Assembly (NCBI GenBank): GCA_025618425.1
Contig: CM046835.1
Location: 20,586,076-20,650,075 of the forward strand
Reading direction: 5' to 3'
DNA from: Heliocidaris tuberculata
Lineage: Eukaryota > Echinodermata > Echinoidea > Camarodonta > Echinometridae
DNA: 64,000 nt
Below the pieces are notes generated by a model, which saw only the letters and a list, made by a program, of their open reading frames with translations, searched no databases and was not told the origin of the DNA. Both the position numbers and the translations under genes were made by a program. Positions 1 through 13,388 of this stretch are shown piece by piece (the stretch's first letter is position 1; the number at the start of each line of letters is the position of its first letter).

Positions 1-1324
1 CACTTGATATAGGACGTCGTCTGCTTAGGCAGGATTGGCATCTGATGTGACGTCACAAAAACATCGGTATATTTCTGGCGAATCGCTCGGATATCCCAGA
101 TGCTGAGAAGTGTTTTTATTTGTGTTATTTTTTAATCATCAAACTCACAGTTAACCATCTGTAAGCTTTCTCGTTTCTAGAGATACATTATTGAGCATAT
201 TTGTGATTTGCTTTGAATATCTACTTTAATACTACTCAACACCCCAAATGGAGCTGGTCTAATAATTTTTTTCCAGGGCTGTATATGTCTTTGACAAAAT
301 GAAGCCGAAAGCATATATACACGTATGATATATGCTGGGCACCATTTTTTTAAACCATTAAACAATAATTGTTGACTGAAAAAGCTGATATTCATTTGAT
401 GATTTCATCTGTGTACATGTAGGTATGCTACGTGGCACACAGTGATTGGATTGGCTTCGAACTTTTGTAGAGAGATACATGTGTGTATAGCTCATGATAG
501 CAGATCATAGCACTGTATAGGATCAAACAATAAAGTTGTTACTCTGACCTTATTTTTTTCCTTCCTCTCTCTCTCTCTCTCTTATTCTTTCTCACATATT
601 TCTATGTCTGTGCCTGTCTTCTGTAATTCCTTTTCTTAACTCTTCCTATATACTTCCTTTTCACTTTCCTGCCCAGTCATTGTTGAAGAGTATGCTAGAT
701 ACTTTGAAGCACTATAGTTTCGATTTTGACCGACTTCCTCCAAAAACCCATACAAGGATTTCCTGACACTTTATGACAATTGAGCAGTGCTTGATCTAAA
801 AGCTTGCCTTGATCATTTTCGTTTGAAGAAGTTAAGAATCTTTAAAAAGTGAATGAAAGGAAAATTAATCGTATATAGTTGAGAGAAAAACAACTTGAGG
901 ACAGTCATGTCATAATAACACATCATGATGGTTCTAAATATATCGGTATGGTACATGTAATGTTGATAAAATATAGCTATTCCATCAAAGTATTATTAGT
1001 ATACAACTGCTCAATCAAAGCACTTCAAAAATGAATCTTTCTCTTGCACACTTTCATTTTATAATTTGTGTATCAATTTATCTCTTTACTTTATGGCTTA
1101 GTTTGAATTGTCTGTTGACAGCACGAGGGGAGTTAATTATTAACTTTTGTTTGAAGAAGTAAAAGGTAATTCCAAAGTTAATAAAAGTGAGATAATCATC
1201 TCTGATTGAAAGAAAAACAAATGAAGTATGTCCATGTCATGAAAAGAATGAATCTAGACACAATGGAAATTACTAAGTCATAAATATTAAGCTATTCATT
1301 TTTATTTTTTATTTTTGTAAAATA
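1..1324. other. AT-rich intergenic DNA
   Basis: I see no gene. The only clear feature is a short (CT)n tract near 568-582. Confidence 0.5.
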
Positions 1325-1645
1325 ATGGAAATCCAACCTGCTAATCCATATTGCTAATAATGGCAAGAGGAAAAATCAGGGAAGCAGATTGGTGAAAGTT
1401 TGAACAAAATCTGACAAGCAATAAGAAAGTCATGAATTTTAAAAAGTTGTAATCACTATACATATGGGAATTTCAAATTGGCCGATTCATTGACCTAGTA
1501 CATGTAGGCCCATGCTGTGATGTATGGGGGGGGGGCAACTCCCCCATTTACTCCAACACATAAAATTACTAAAATACCATTTTTAACAAAATGTATTACT
1601 TAGTACTATCTTTTACTTTTATGAGGATCTATATATATAACAATC
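1325..1645 (+). repeat. Truncated fold-back MITE (left half)
   Basis: It begins GGAAATCCAACC and carries the sub-terminal block GGTGAAAGTTTGAACAAAAT followed by ACAAGCAATAAGAAAGT, shared with the complete copies at 18366-18948 and 28832-30052. The right arm is missing. Confidence 0.6.
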
Positions 1646-1821
1646 CTGGGGGGGGGACTCAAATTTTATTCAGACGGGGGTGTGCCACAGCCGCCCTCAA
1701 AACGGGGGTCTAAGGAACAGACTAGAAGAGAAAAACATTGGGTCATTGGAACAGTGGATTATTATACCCCAAAACCATGGTCTAAGGAACTGCGGCACTT
1801 AGTATGGGGATGCTGTAGAGT

Positions 1822-1996
1822 AGATGCTGCGAAGTGCGGCAGGTAGCCAGTGTGCGGCTGGTCCATCGTTGGCGTTGCAAAGTCACTTGAAAATTGTGTG
1901 TGTGACATGTCATAATTATGTGAGGGTGATGCGTGTTTGTGTGTAATGCAAACGATGGACCGGCAGCACACCGGCTATCGGCTGCACTTCGCATCT
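1822..1996. repeat. Imperfect inverted repeat
   Basis: The arm at 1822-1879 is the reverse complement of 1947-1996, with a few mismatches and a small indel (shared core GGTCCATCGTT / AACGATGGACC). The short open frames on both strands here are by-products of the palindrome. Confidence 0.65.
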
Positions 1997-2399
1997 AGTG
2001 CATGCATATATGCAATTGCGCACGCAAGTGAATGGACGTATACGTACGCGACAGCTAGGGAACGGGCCACGCCGGGGGAAAAGGAGGGAGACGAGTACCG
2101 GCCGGGTATCTTGAGAACGCGTGAGAAGGGTGAATACTGCTGTTTATGGAAATTCGGGTATCTTGAGAACGGCCATTGGCTGTTAAAAAGGGGGTCGTCA
2201 AAGCGGCACATACCCATCTGTCCAATATATTGAGTGCCCCTGATTATCCGTTCTCAAAACCGTTAGACAGAAGAAGGGGAAAAGACTTCTCGATACTTTT
2301 GTAACTTAGAAAAAAGGATGGGAGAGAGGAAAAGCATTTAGATGATAATAATGATATCATAGTAGATCAATCAAAAGTATTGGAAGAGATTTATTTTTA

Positions 2400-4915
2400 A
2401 TTTATCAAAATTTATAGCAAACAAGATTGCAGTGATAATTCAGAGGTAATGGATAACTTCTTAGACTCCACTGAAATTCCTCATATTGATGAAATCGATA
2501 AGAACTTTCTTGAAAACCCTATTTCTAAGCAAGAAGTGTTTGAAATCATTAATAAATCCCCAGGTTTTGATGGTTTTGATGGTTTACCAGTAGAATTTTA
2601 TATTTGGTTTTTTGAAAGATATTTCTGATATACTCTTGAATTCATTTAATTTTTCCTTACACAATGGGCTAATAATTCTAATATCTAGTTCCCAGAGGAA
2701 TGGTATTGTTACAAGATTCCTAACAAAATTTTTTAGACCTATATCTCTGTTAACAGCCGAGTATAAAATTTTAGCCAAAACTTTAGCAAATCACCTTAAG
2801 AAGTGCCTTCCAAATTTGATTAACCCTGATCAATCTGGATTTTTAAAGGGAAGGAAACTTGAAATTGAAATATCCGTTTAATTATTGACATAATTGAACA
2901 TACAGAAGCAAAAGACATTCCGGGAGCTATTGTTCTCCTTGACATTCAAAATGCCTTCGATAGTGTCTCTCACAAATTTTTGTTTAGAGTATTAAAGCTG
3001 TTAAACTTTGGTCAGAAATTTATTGACTGAATCAAAATATTCTACTCTGGTAGGAAGAGTTATGTTTTGAATTATGGGTACTTAACCAAACCCATTAATA
3101 TGGAGTGAGGTATTTTTCAAGGGTGTCCCATATCTCCATATTTGTTCTTGTTGGTTATCGAAATGATGGCACTTGCTATTCGACAAAATGGTAATATTAC
3201 AGGTATTCCAGTAGTAGGTAGCGAATTAAAAAATTCTTTGTTAGCAGATGATTCTATATGTTTTATTGATGGATCAAATAATTCCTTTAAATGTTTATTT
3301 GATACTTTTGAGAAATTTTCCCTTAGCTCTGGTTGTAAACTCAACATAACTAAATCAGAAGCAATATGGGTTGGATCTAAACAAGGATCTCAATGTTATC
3401 CATTTTCTGAAAATGGCTTAAAATGGCAGAAAGATTCTTTTAAAACATTGGGAGTACATTTTTCTTTGAATATTAATGAATTATTTGGTCTTAACTACAA
3501 ACCCAAACTTAAATCTATTGAAAACACAATAAATTGTTGGCATGCAAGAAATTTATCCCTAGTTGGGAAGATCTGTGTTGTAAAGACCCTATTGTTGCCT
3601 CAACTTTTATACCTTTTTTCTGTTCTGTGTATTAAAGTACCTAAGAAGTATTTTAGACAATTATAGATGTATGTTTTACAAGTTTATATGGAGTGGAGGC
3701 GATGATAGGGTCAAGAAACATTCCATGTACAATGATTTCTCTTTTGGTGGCTTGAAGATGATAGATCCCTACAAATTTGCATTAGCACAAAAAATATAAT
3801 GGGTTTAAATGTTACTAGATAACACTTATGATAGTTAGTGGAAAAGTATTGAAATTTCAGTTATGGAAACTTTTGGTAATAAAAAAGATATTTTATGGAA
3901 AGCCCATCCTCTAGAAACCATCTTGAATAAGTTGTCCTCAGCATGTCAACTAGCTGAGTCCCTCAGATCATGATACATTTTCAGAGAGAATTTGGTTAAA
4001 GCTGAATTCAACCTCACCTTTTCTTCAATTGGTTCCTGTCAATGTATTTGGTATAATAGGAACATAAGCTCTAAGTCAAAACATTTTTTTTTATTATCAA
4101 GACTGGACAGAGAGAGAGGTATTTTTTACATTAGTGATTTACTGAATCCTCCTCGTCCAGGTTCCAAGCTCTTTGAAGAGCTTGTTCTTGGATATTAGCC
4201 CTAGGGACAGGAGATAATATAATTTTTTAATGAGCAATATACCACATAATTGGTTGAAGTTGGATTTTGATCATGAGATTATTTTTGATACAATAAATAC
4301 CAAAGTTGTGAATACATTGAAAATCCCTAAATTTGCTGAAAGTATAATGCTGGAAACTCATATTCCTGAGAAACATTTAAATTTTTGGAATGATTATGCT
4401 GACCCAAACCCAGCCAACTGAGACAAAATTCATGTTAATAACTTTAAATGCTCTATAAGCACATGCATTTGTTCATTTTATTTTAAACTATTCCATAAAA
4501 CCATAGCATTGAATGATTTTTTGTGTAAGATAGAAAGAAAAGATTTCCAAAGTCGTTTCTCTTGTTAATCTACCCCTGAAAGTTATATACATTGTTTTAT
4601 TGAATGCCGGGCTGTAAAACCCAATTGGGATAAATTAATTACGGTTATGAATCAAAGAAGTAAGAAAGTAATTCACCCTTCAGTGTTTGATAAAAAGTTC
4701 GGTTATGAGAATGATACATTTTCAACATAGGCCTACTTATTTCCTTTACTTAAATATTACATTTATTTATGCAAATTTCAAAGTAAATCTCCAAATTTTG
4801 AAGCCTTTAAAGCTTATGTTGCTACCTGTAAAGATCTTAAATACCGAATTGCAAAAAAAAAAAAAAAAACCAACAAACTTGTATCTCATTTTCAAAAGTG
4901 GCGATTTGATATATG
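2400..4915 (+). mobile_element. Decayed L1/Tx1-like LINE, RT and C-terminal region
   Basis: Reverse-transcriptase landmarks in order: NKSPGFDGFDGLPVEFY near 2550, FRPISLLTAEYKILAKTL, GFLKGR, a degraded DIQNAFDSVSHKFL near 2940, QGCPISPYLFLLVIEMM near 3120, the catalytic box as LLADDS (3238-3258), KLNITKSE, and a trace of the C-terminal zinc knuckle (YIHCFIECRAV near 4580). Stops and frame changes are spread throughout, so it cannot be active. The 5' endonuclease part is absent. An A-rich stretch near 4853-4869 lies within the last coding segment. Confidence 0.85.
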
Positions 4916-5019
4916 ATTTTTTTTTCCCAGCCTGCCCGCCTGTCAGTTATCATATTGATTGTTTACGTAAGTATGCCATTTATTATGTTTAAAAAAAAAT
5001 TGTTTTGATTCAATTAACC

Positions 5020-5063
5020 CCCCCCCCCCCACACACACACACACACAGAGTCACACACACACA
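5020..5063. repeat. Poly(C) and (CA)n simple repeat
   Basis: A run of about 12 C is followed by (CA)n up to about 5063. Confidence 0.9.
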
Positions 5064-5240
5064 AAAAAATCTTCCTATGATGCTCCAGAGACTGCAAGCT
5101 ATGAGTCTGGAGCATCTGGCTAACACTACATACATGTATGTTGAAATACCTGTTCATAACCCCTTTCATTATTTGCAAATGAATTCTAATGAGTTTTTGC
5201 ATATTGTTGGTAAAATTTGACAGAAGTAGTAGTATTACTA

Positions 5241-5248
5241 TAGTAGTG

Positions 5249-5333
<85 letters not shown>

Positions 5334-5346
5334 CAGTAGCAGCAGC

Positions 5347-5420
<74 letters not shown>

Positions 5421-5421
5421 C
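5241..5421. repeat. (AGT)n microsatellite, about 180 bp
   Basis: A nearly pure AGT/TAG trinucleotide array, interrupted only by a few AGC units near 5331-5349. The poly-Val and poly-Leu open frames across it are artefacts. Confidence 0.97.
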
Positions 5422-5739
5422 ATAGACAAATGTATTTGATTTTAAAAAGTTTTTTTTAATACCGTAGCTAATTAAGGTAATAGATGCCTCCTTCTTAATT
5501 AAAAAAAAAAAACTTTTCCTTTAGAAGGCTTGCATTTAGAAAAAAAATGACATGTTCGATGATTTGCCCTTTTCTCCTGATCCCACTCCTGCCATGATTA
5601 GAATACCCTACATAGTCTACAAGAGATAAATACATTTTTCTGTGCTTGAAAAAAAAAACCCCTAGTACACACTAGTTTTAAACAAACATTGTTGAGCTTA
5701 TTTAGGCTAAAAATAGCTAAATTAACATATGTGCAAAAT

Positions 5740-6446
5740 GTGTGAAAATGTGGAAACAGTGGAGTGTAGCCTGTGAAGGCCTAAATATACTTACCAAATG
5801 AACACAGCAAAACAAAATACCTATCCAAATATACACATTTAGGAGCCTTACAAGTCTGTTTATTCGCGTGGTGGGTGCATTACTACAATATACGCCATGT
5901 TTTCGAGTTCTAAAATGCGAGTCCTCTTCTCGAGGTATAGCCCTAGAATTGCCATTACACGTATATCCATGTCTCCGAACGTCCGAACCATAATCACCCG
6001 GCCACCCAGGGCAGAGGCTGCGTTGACAAACTCCATCCATCACGCCTCCTATACTCCGATCCTGTGTGCACTTCAACAAAATTATCTTCGTTTGTAGGCA
6101 CAATATGCCATTCGTATTAATCACTTCTTTTTTTTTTAGAGTGTTTGAAAGTAATAACCAGGCACATCAAAAAACACAAAACAGATGTGGTATTCTCCTA
6201 TGAATGATTTGACAACGGCCATAGCGCTGATACCAACGGGAAGAGCAGCTTTCAAAGTTTGAGGAAGTAAAGGTGCACAAATAGTCGCAATTGATTCCAA
6301 CCCGATTCGGTCACGAGCGGACATGAAGACTTGTAGGAGCAGTATGCTGATTGATCCGGGAAACCCCCTTCGCTTGATGACGTCATGGCTACTCACGATT
6401 GGAGGCTCACCTAGTACCTCATTGATTGGACGACACTTTTAGGCCA
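5740..6446. other. Unassigned segment with short unrecognised open frames
   Basis: Overlapping short frames occur on both strands here (5897-6097 plus, 6136-6396 minus and others), with slightly higher GC than the flanks. None has a recognisable domain or paired splice signals. It may be part of an old repeat, because the sequence just to its right recurs at 56105. Confidence 0.25.
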
Positions 6447-6502
6447 GGAGCCTGTCCCGAAATAGTCACCCCATTTTACCCATAAGATTTGATCCCTTAA
6501 AA
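6447..6502 (+). repeat. Dispersed repeat, copy 1 (other copy 56105-56160)
   Basis: It begins GGAGCCTGTCCCGAAATAGT. The first 33 bases are identical to those at 56105-56137, and the following 23 are similar. Confidence 0.7.
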
Positions 6503-7037
6503 TTGAACACAGAGGAGGAAGCAGTTTAAAACTCCATCAAAAAGATAATTTAGTTATTAAAAATATTTCGATATAAGGTTAATAAAATAAGAATGGTTTT
6601 ATCTTCACGGAATCATTGATACATGAACTTCAATCCTTTTGATTTTGAAGATGAAAACATTCTGTCTCTTATATAAGCTTATTAAAACTGGTATAAAAAT
6701 GATTAGTTTTCCTTGATAACTAAGAAATTGTTGTGATGATGTTGTTTGTTGTATCCTTCTTTCTTTCGTGTATTCATTAGTTCTTCGTAGATTCATGCTA
6801 GTTAAAGGAGATTAACCAATTAACCCTTTAGAGAAAGTTGGCTTTAGTGGAAGCAGAAAAATCTGAGAAACTAATTAGTGCAAGTTTCAGAAAAATCGGA
6901 CAAAGAGTAAATAACTTGTAAATGACTAATAATATAATTTATATCATAAATAATGCTGAGAATCTTGTTTTTGCCATGCAGTGCGGGCATGTATGGTGAT
7001 AGAAAACTCTCCCCAACAACCAAGAAAGAGGAGAAGA

Positions 7038-7095
<58 letters not shown>

Positions 7096-8300
7096 ACTAA
7101 CTTACATTTCAGTCATTATAAGAAATTATTTCAAAATGAATTATAATCCATTAAACGTTATAAATTATGAACAGTTTCTAGGAAATGTTCTTGCTTTGTC
7201 GCGAGCGACAAAGATCATGCAGTGTTATTAATAATTATAATAATGTTTTTAAGCCAACATTTAAAAAAAATATAAGAGGGCACGTATTTAACCCCGCCTA
7301 GCAAATTTTGACGCCTAAAAAACCCTTATATTATGACTTCAAATGAAATATGTAATATCTTTAAACATACACATCAATAGCTTACAGGGGCCTAAACATG
7401 GATTATACAGAATGAACCTTTCCCAAAACTTGCCATCAAAACAAAACGAAGCGAAAAGTTTTGCTTGCTCGCTTTGTTTGGTCACAAGTAGCTATGGTTC
7501 TATTGTGGTGTTGCTAATAACACAACAATGAATTGAAATAATAGAAATACCTGTAATTTGAAAAATCATAACTGACAAATTATGAAGAAAATGGGTTAAT
7601 GGAACAACCATCGCACTGACCTCCCGACGCAAGTCCCTGAACAGTGATTTTCTTGCTAGATTATCATTCGCTCATATGTTCCCCCAATGCCAATGTCAAG
7701 ATACCCCATTGTCTTTTCTTATTATAGTTACCATGATGGGACACACTTTTTCCACACTAAGGAGGACATGTAAAGATAAATCACCGTCGATGTATCATGG
7801 GAAAATTCTGTTTTTTCATTACAATGACAAAAAGAAAGACATTTTGAAGGGAAAAAAGGTTAGCAACAAATGGGGGAGCTCTCCATGTATGACATAAAAC
7901 TTTATGACTACATTTCCAATGGGATATTCCCCAAATTGTTAGTGATCTCAACTTTCAAAATTCATTACCTGCTTATTCCTATTCTGACCTTTTCAAATTT
8001 GTACGTGTTTCTCTGATTGTTCTGTTCCTACAACTCATCAGACCAACTCTCTCTATAGGTGGAAAATCAACAAATTCGGTAACGTAGCCATGGCAACAGA
8101 ACGGTCCAGACAAAACAGGGAAGTGAAGCTCTGAAGGAGAATCCAAAAGGAAATCTTCCGCAATTTCACCCTTGACATTAAAAGTTTGGTATATGTATAG
8201 GCCTACCCTATTTCCTCCGAGAACATTTGCTGAATCAAACTTTTTATCCCCCAAAATAATTAGGGAATGATGAAAATCCACAGCCGGGGTTTTTCAAATC
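6503..8300. other. AT-rich intergenic DNA with a (GA)n tract
   Basis: I see no supported gene. There is a (GA)n microsatellite at 7032-7093. The 100-codon minus frame at 7979-8281 starts at GTG and shows no domain that I recognise. Confidence 0.5.
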
Positions 8301-8308
8301 AGTATTGT

Positions 8309-8607
8309 CAGTGGCGCAAATCCATTTTGAAATTCGGGGGGTGGGGGGGGGGGGGGGTCACCACATGATTGAACTTTTGTACCTGTCCGAAATGTCTGAA
8401 AATTTTTTCTGACAAACAAAAAAAAAAGAAAAAAAAAGGGTTATCACACTTTGGGGGTCTAGTTTTCCTCCAAAATTCTCTGACAAGAAAAAAAAAAAAA
8501 AAAAAAGTTATTCAAAAGGGGGGGGGGGGGGAGGACATTCGCCTATCTTCAAAAAGGTGGAGGGGGGGGGGACATGTCCCCCTGTCCCTCCTGGATTTGC
8601 GCCTATG
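8309..8607. mobile_element. hAT-like MITE with 8-bp target duplication
   Basis: It is flanked by AGTATTGT at 8301-8308 and 8608-8615. The ends are CAGTGGCGCAAATCCA and TGGATTTGCGCCTATG (inverted). The interior has G runs and two copies of a CTGACAA(G/A)-A(n) module. No coding capacity. The 8-bp duplication and CA-G termini are typical of hAT elements. Confidence 0.88.
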
Positions 8608-8849
8608 AGTATTGTTGGAAAAAGTTTCTGAGAAAATGGGTTCGAATCCCTTTCTGAAAATTCTCTTTATATGCCATCAATGTTTCCACTTATCCCTTTT
8701 TTGTGCGAGTGTGTATTTCATTCTAAGCACCGAACATTTCCACCTATCATGACTGACCATCCGGAGTTCAGTAAACGGATTTGCTCAAGTTTTGGATAAT
8801 GATTTTGAATAGTGATTTTGGATACGCCTACACCAATGAAGATAAAAAT

Positions 8850-9115
8850 ATACCCCCCTCCCCCCCCCCCCCCCCCCCCACCTCAAAAGAGTTCGTTTGG
8901 GAACATCCACATTTTAAAGAAATACAAAAATCTAGTGTTGGAAATGTTATCACTGAAAGCCTTTAATAAAAACCGGTGTCACAGTTTTGGTGAAAAAGTT
9001 GAAAGACAAAAATAAATATATTTAATGTGTGTATCAGTGATATGGCTTGGGGGGGGGGGGGGCACACAAGCCCCAATCAAATAGCAAAAAAAAAAAAATG
9101 ACATAAAAAGGGGAA

Positions 9116-9150
<35 letters not shown>
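8850..9150. repeat. Homopolymer and (GA)n cluster
   Basis: Poly(C) near 8855-8880, poly(G) near 9049-9062 and (GA)n at about 9119-9150. No gene. Confidence 0.85.
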
Positions 9151-9153
<3 letters not shown>

Positions 9154-10610
9154 GGGGAGGGGGAGAGGAAGAAAGGGAAGAAGATGGCCACATTATTCCA
9201 GTGCCCCTAAATGGCTGGAACCACCCTAAACCACTAAGTGTGAATGTTCATCTTGGTGTACTTTCTGGACAAATGCCCCACTTCCCATGATGAATTAAGC
9301 ATATTCAGATCAATGTTTGTGCTCCATCGATTCTACTGTACATCTGGGGACAATTTCCTACAATAAATGAATAATCAAATTCTTGACTTTGACCCTGGAT
9401 CCTACACTATACCTAAACCCAATTGCAACCTTAACATTGTATCTTTGATGAAATAATAATAATACTAATAATGATAATAATTATAATAAATAGTTTCTCT
9501 TATAGTGCTATATCCGATTTAAAACTGATCAAACGCTTTACAAAAGAAAAATCAATGAATTAAAACTATAAAAAAAATGATACAAATGTAATGCAGTTCA
9601 TTTCAATGTAAATATGTTTTACGTTTTAAGACGATTCTTTAATAATTCAACTGACGGACTACAGCGTAATTCACATGGTAACCTATCCCATGTACTTGGA
9701 CCACTGTACTGAAACTTCGCTCACCTATTTTCGACGAATAGAAGCCCTAATAAGGAGCATATGTCGTATCACTGCCTTATCCCGTCATTATAAACATGGG
9801 GCAACAATGCACTTTTGCAAGGTATGTAAATGATAAACTTATAACATGACAATCATTCCTACTAAGGATTAATGCAGGCAAGCTGTCTTTTTATGTGGGA
9901 TCGAGGATAATCAATATGCGCTTGTCTTAAAAAATACTTACAATAGTATCACAGAGACACCAGAGAGAAACAGAGAGGGAAACAGCATTTTGATAGTAAA
10001 GAATTCTTTTTCTATTACTTTGTGAATAAACTCACAAGATATCATTTGTATTTATACAAATAATAACTGATACAAAATGGGAAAATGGATCCTAATGCAG
10101 ACCACGATAAATGTATTTATGATATATTCATTCCCAACAGACAGTGATACAAAGATTTTTTTCTCCACCGGATGGAACATGTCATTAGAAGGAAAATAAA
10201 TTTCTTCATGAATGTCTAACATTACGGATCCATAAGCCCACATTATGTATATCAAACAAATCTTCCATGTAGTATTCTACGAAGGCATCAGTGTACAGTA
10301 CTTCAAACCTGCTCACCATTACACAGAAGCTTAAAATAGACTTTGTTTTGTTTGAACAATTGTGTTCTAGACCATAGAAATATATATTAAATTTAGTCAT
10401 ATTTGCTCTTTAATGGCAGTTATTATTATTGTAACATGATTCGTCTTAAAATGGTTTCTTAATCCAGGCCAGACAAACATGATGAACCATATCCTTTTCA
10501 TGGTGAAACCAAGGCCCTGTTTTCTTAAGAGAATTGCGACAGATCTGAAGCTACTGCAATTCCTCCAATAATCAGATTATGCATCGACTTGTAATTGATT
10601 GGAAACTTAA
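9150..10610. other. Intergenic DNA, no gene seen
   Basis: Around 9480-9545 there is a short stretch (TATAGTGCT...ACGCTTTACAAAAG) resembling 61930-61980 (TATAGCGCT...GCGTTTTACA), probably the same dispersed repeat. Otherwise it looks like ordinary AT-rich sequence. Confidence 0.4.
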
Positions 10611-10614
10611 ACGT

Positions 10615-10790
10615 GGAGGCGCGATAGCTCAGTGGTAACTGGAGGACCCAGGTTCGAAACCAAGTGGATGCGCTAGTACCCTTTGGAAAGGCATTAATCC
10701 TCATTACCAAGTCCCTCAGAGATGAATAAAGCCGTCGGTCCCCTGGTTGCTTACTTACAAGCATACACATGCTTTCTTAGCAGTCAGGAA
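10615..10790 (+). mobile_element. tRNA-derived SINE with collapsed tRNA head
   Basis: Box A-like TAGCTCAGTGGT at 10625-10636 and box B-like GGTTCGAAACC follow each other with only about 14 bases between, so the anticodon arm is deleted and this is not a functional tRNA. The following body (AAAGCCGTCGGTCCC, then TTACTTACAAGCA) looks like a SINE body. Confidence 0.75.
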
Positions 10791-10799
10791 AAATATACC

Positions 10800-11526
10800 T
10801 TCAATCTTTTCAATTTGAAACGATCAATTACATCTCTTTTTAAGATAGGGCTCACGATACATGTAAATCAAGGTGCATACAGTGTAATGACATCAGAGTG
10901 CTTTCTGATCAATGTATACATGTGTAAATGATGTCAAACAAACCAAAAAAAGTTACAATTTATACAAGTACCTCTAACAAAAATCTAACAAAGATATGTG
11001 ACATTTTTGTGTCTGGCAACTTGAACTTGTCATTTACACTCTCTTACATGATACCAACACAATCACAAGGACTTTAAAAAAAAAATCAACTTAAGGCAAT
11101 TTCAATAACCCTGTCCATCTTCTTTTGAAATGTGCAACTATTACAATGAGATATGATGCAATCCAAAGATGATTTCTATGGGATATACAATAGGGTATTG
11201 AAATTGCTCTCAAGTTGATATTTTTTTAAACAGTTGCAATTGTGTTTACCATACACTTAGAAGTCCCACTGACAAAATTATTCGCATACTATTAAAAGAG
11301 GCATCAAATAGCATTTATGGTGATTTTGATATGATCTATTCCATTGTCACTTTTCATGGAAATAACATGTACAAATTTGAGGGCTGTTTATAATAACCAT
11401 ACATATTTAGATGTACAAGTACTGGCTGCCAAGTAAGATTTAAAAGGTCAATAATCCTAGGAAAAGTTCTCCAATACCAAGCATTTGTAATGTGACAAGG
11501 TTCATACAGTATGAAGTAAGAGTTTT
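10800..11526. other. Low-repeat noncoding DNA
   Basis: I see no gene. It could belong to a long TXNDC5 3'UTR or be intergenic; the sequence alone does not decide. Confidence 0.3.
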
Positions 11527-11762
11527 GAGCCTGATCGGTTAAGAGTAGGCATTTTGTCCGTCCATGACATTGAATAATTCATGGGATATAATTTTATTAG
11601 ACGACCATGATGGCAACCAAATTTTATCAAATTTCAACTCCTTTCCTGATGTCCTTCACAATGAAACATAAAATAACTCTCTGCAAATAGATACTTCTTT
11701 TTTTACAGGCCTTCACTTTCAAAATTTGACAAATGTCTGTCCGTGACTAACCGATCAGGCTC
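11527..11762. mobile_element. Terminal-inverted-repeat element, unclassified
   Basis: A perfect 15-bp inverted repeat, GAGCCTGATCGGTTA at 11527-11541 and its complement at 11748-11762, brackets 206 noncoding bases. TTTT lies outside each end and could be a short target duplication. Confidence 0.6.
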
Positions 11763-12760
11763 TTTTAAGGATCCATTAGTCATAAATTTATACAAACGGC
11801 CCAACACAAGATTAAATATGTTCATGATTCAGTAGTCAGACGATATTATATCCTAATCCATTGTAATGAACTTTGGACTTATGAACTATCTGACAAAAAC
11901 TCCATCCAGCTATCCAATCCTTTGATGAACAGGTGGTGGTAGCACAATTTACATGTCTTTTTTGCCCTGAAGAAGGGCATGATTGCATGCTTGGTAAATG
12001 AATTTACATTTTGAGAACACATTCCCAAGATTTTTAACATCTGAGCACCACATTTTATTCCGTACATTGTCCAAACTGTAATAATCATAGCTCATCACTT
12101 AAAGCAGTAAAAACTAAACAGTTTAGAAATTTGACAAAAATTTGTGTTTTCGCCTTTCTGCCGAGTACATGATGATTTATAAGCTGCTAACAACAAAATG
12201 CGTCTAAAAAATTACACATTGCACAAGAAAATCCACCTCTTTCGAAATGGCTTAACTTTATGAAATACATATTGGTCTTTCAGATCAAAACATGGACACA
12301 GAAACAGATCATGTTTTAACATCACATTTCATAAGCAAATTACACCTCATGACAGGTTTTTACAGCATATACATGTACATGTATTACCAAAGCATGTATG
12401 TAGCTACATGCTCATGTATCTTGAACCAATAGAAGGCACATAAGGCATTTTTTGTTATAAATGTACAACAAAAGCACTTTATAATCTTGCATGAAATGAT
12501 TGGGGGGGGGGGGGGAGGCAATTTTTTAAGCATGGGATAATGTAGACAACAAAAGGTGTTACATGAGAATAAATGGAATGTTAAAATAAACAAGAATAAC
12601 AAATTTTGAGACAAAATAGAAACTAAATAGAAACTAATCTTTTACAGATATGATCAGTTCATAGAATATAAGGTACGGTACAAGAACATGATTAAAACAT
12701 TAAATATTAATATTAATATATGTACGTGTCTACAGAAGTACTCAACAAGTCTTAAAAGTC
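11763..12760. other. Noncoding DNA, possible distal TXNDC5 3'UTR
   Basis: No gene and no strong repeat, apart from a poly(G) run near 12502-12515. Confidence 0.3.
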
Positions 12761-12769
12761 TACTCATAA

Positions 12770-13200
12770 AGTCAAACCTAGCTAAGCAATCACTTTTATA
12801 CACAGACCACCTATACATAAGGACCACCTTTTGTTTTTACCCTTGGACACCCTTACTCCAACAATGCTACCTACATAGGAAAATCCTGTAACATAAATGC
12901 CATTTTTCATGTCTCCCTTGAATGGTCTTTCCCATTCAAAATGCCATAGCAACAAACTGTATGCAGTCAAACCATCTGAACAACAATACCACCGTATCTA
13001 AAGTTCACATCACGTCAAACCTACTTTAGCGACCACCTGTACAGAAAGACCACAATTTTTCTTTCCCTAGGAAAGTGTTTCTCATTGAAATGTGTATCAT
13101 AGGAACCTGTACATAAAGACCGCTTTTCTTGTCTTCCCTGACGCGGTCTTTATATACAGGTTTCACTGTTTTTTGTTTTCCTTGAACAGTGTTTCCCATT
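12770..13200. repeat. Degenerate short repeats with GACCACCTGTACA core
   Basis: Variants of GACCACCTRTACA-AAAGACC recur at about 12804, 13031 and 13110, interspersed with TGGTCTTT-type complements. A related stretch occurs at 13840 and 19020-19100. Confidence 0.6.
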
Positions 13201-13388
13201 GTGGAACAAGTTTTTCAAGCTCATCACTCGTTATGCAGTTTCCTTTTCTTCCTAATGATTACTTGTACAAAGCCACGTATCTATCTAAATGTAGTTTTTT
13301 ATTTGATGTCAGATGATGAAATAAAATAAAATTGAATTGAATTGAACTGAACCTATATTAAATGAACCGTCCACAGATACCACCTCCC

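Noticed and set aside
1782..2233. Pair of frames sharing HTGY and HFA peptides on opposite strands
   Set aside because: Explained by the inverted repeat at 1822-1996.
5189..5429. 78-aa poly-Val and 63-aa poly-Leu open frames
   Set aside because: Translation of the (AGT)n microsatellite on each strand; no coding signal.
5717..6396. Overlapping short frames on both strands, including a hydrophobic 86-codon one
   Set aside because: No domain, no consistent exon structure, and adjacent to a dispersed repeat.
7979..8281. 100-codon minus-strand frame next to the hAT-like MITE
   Set aside because: Starts at GTG, has no recognised domain or splice context and ends at the MITE flank; most likely chance.
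10625..10660. Possible functional tRNA gene
   Set aside because: The box A to box B gap is far too short and the anticodon arm is missing; it is a SINE head.
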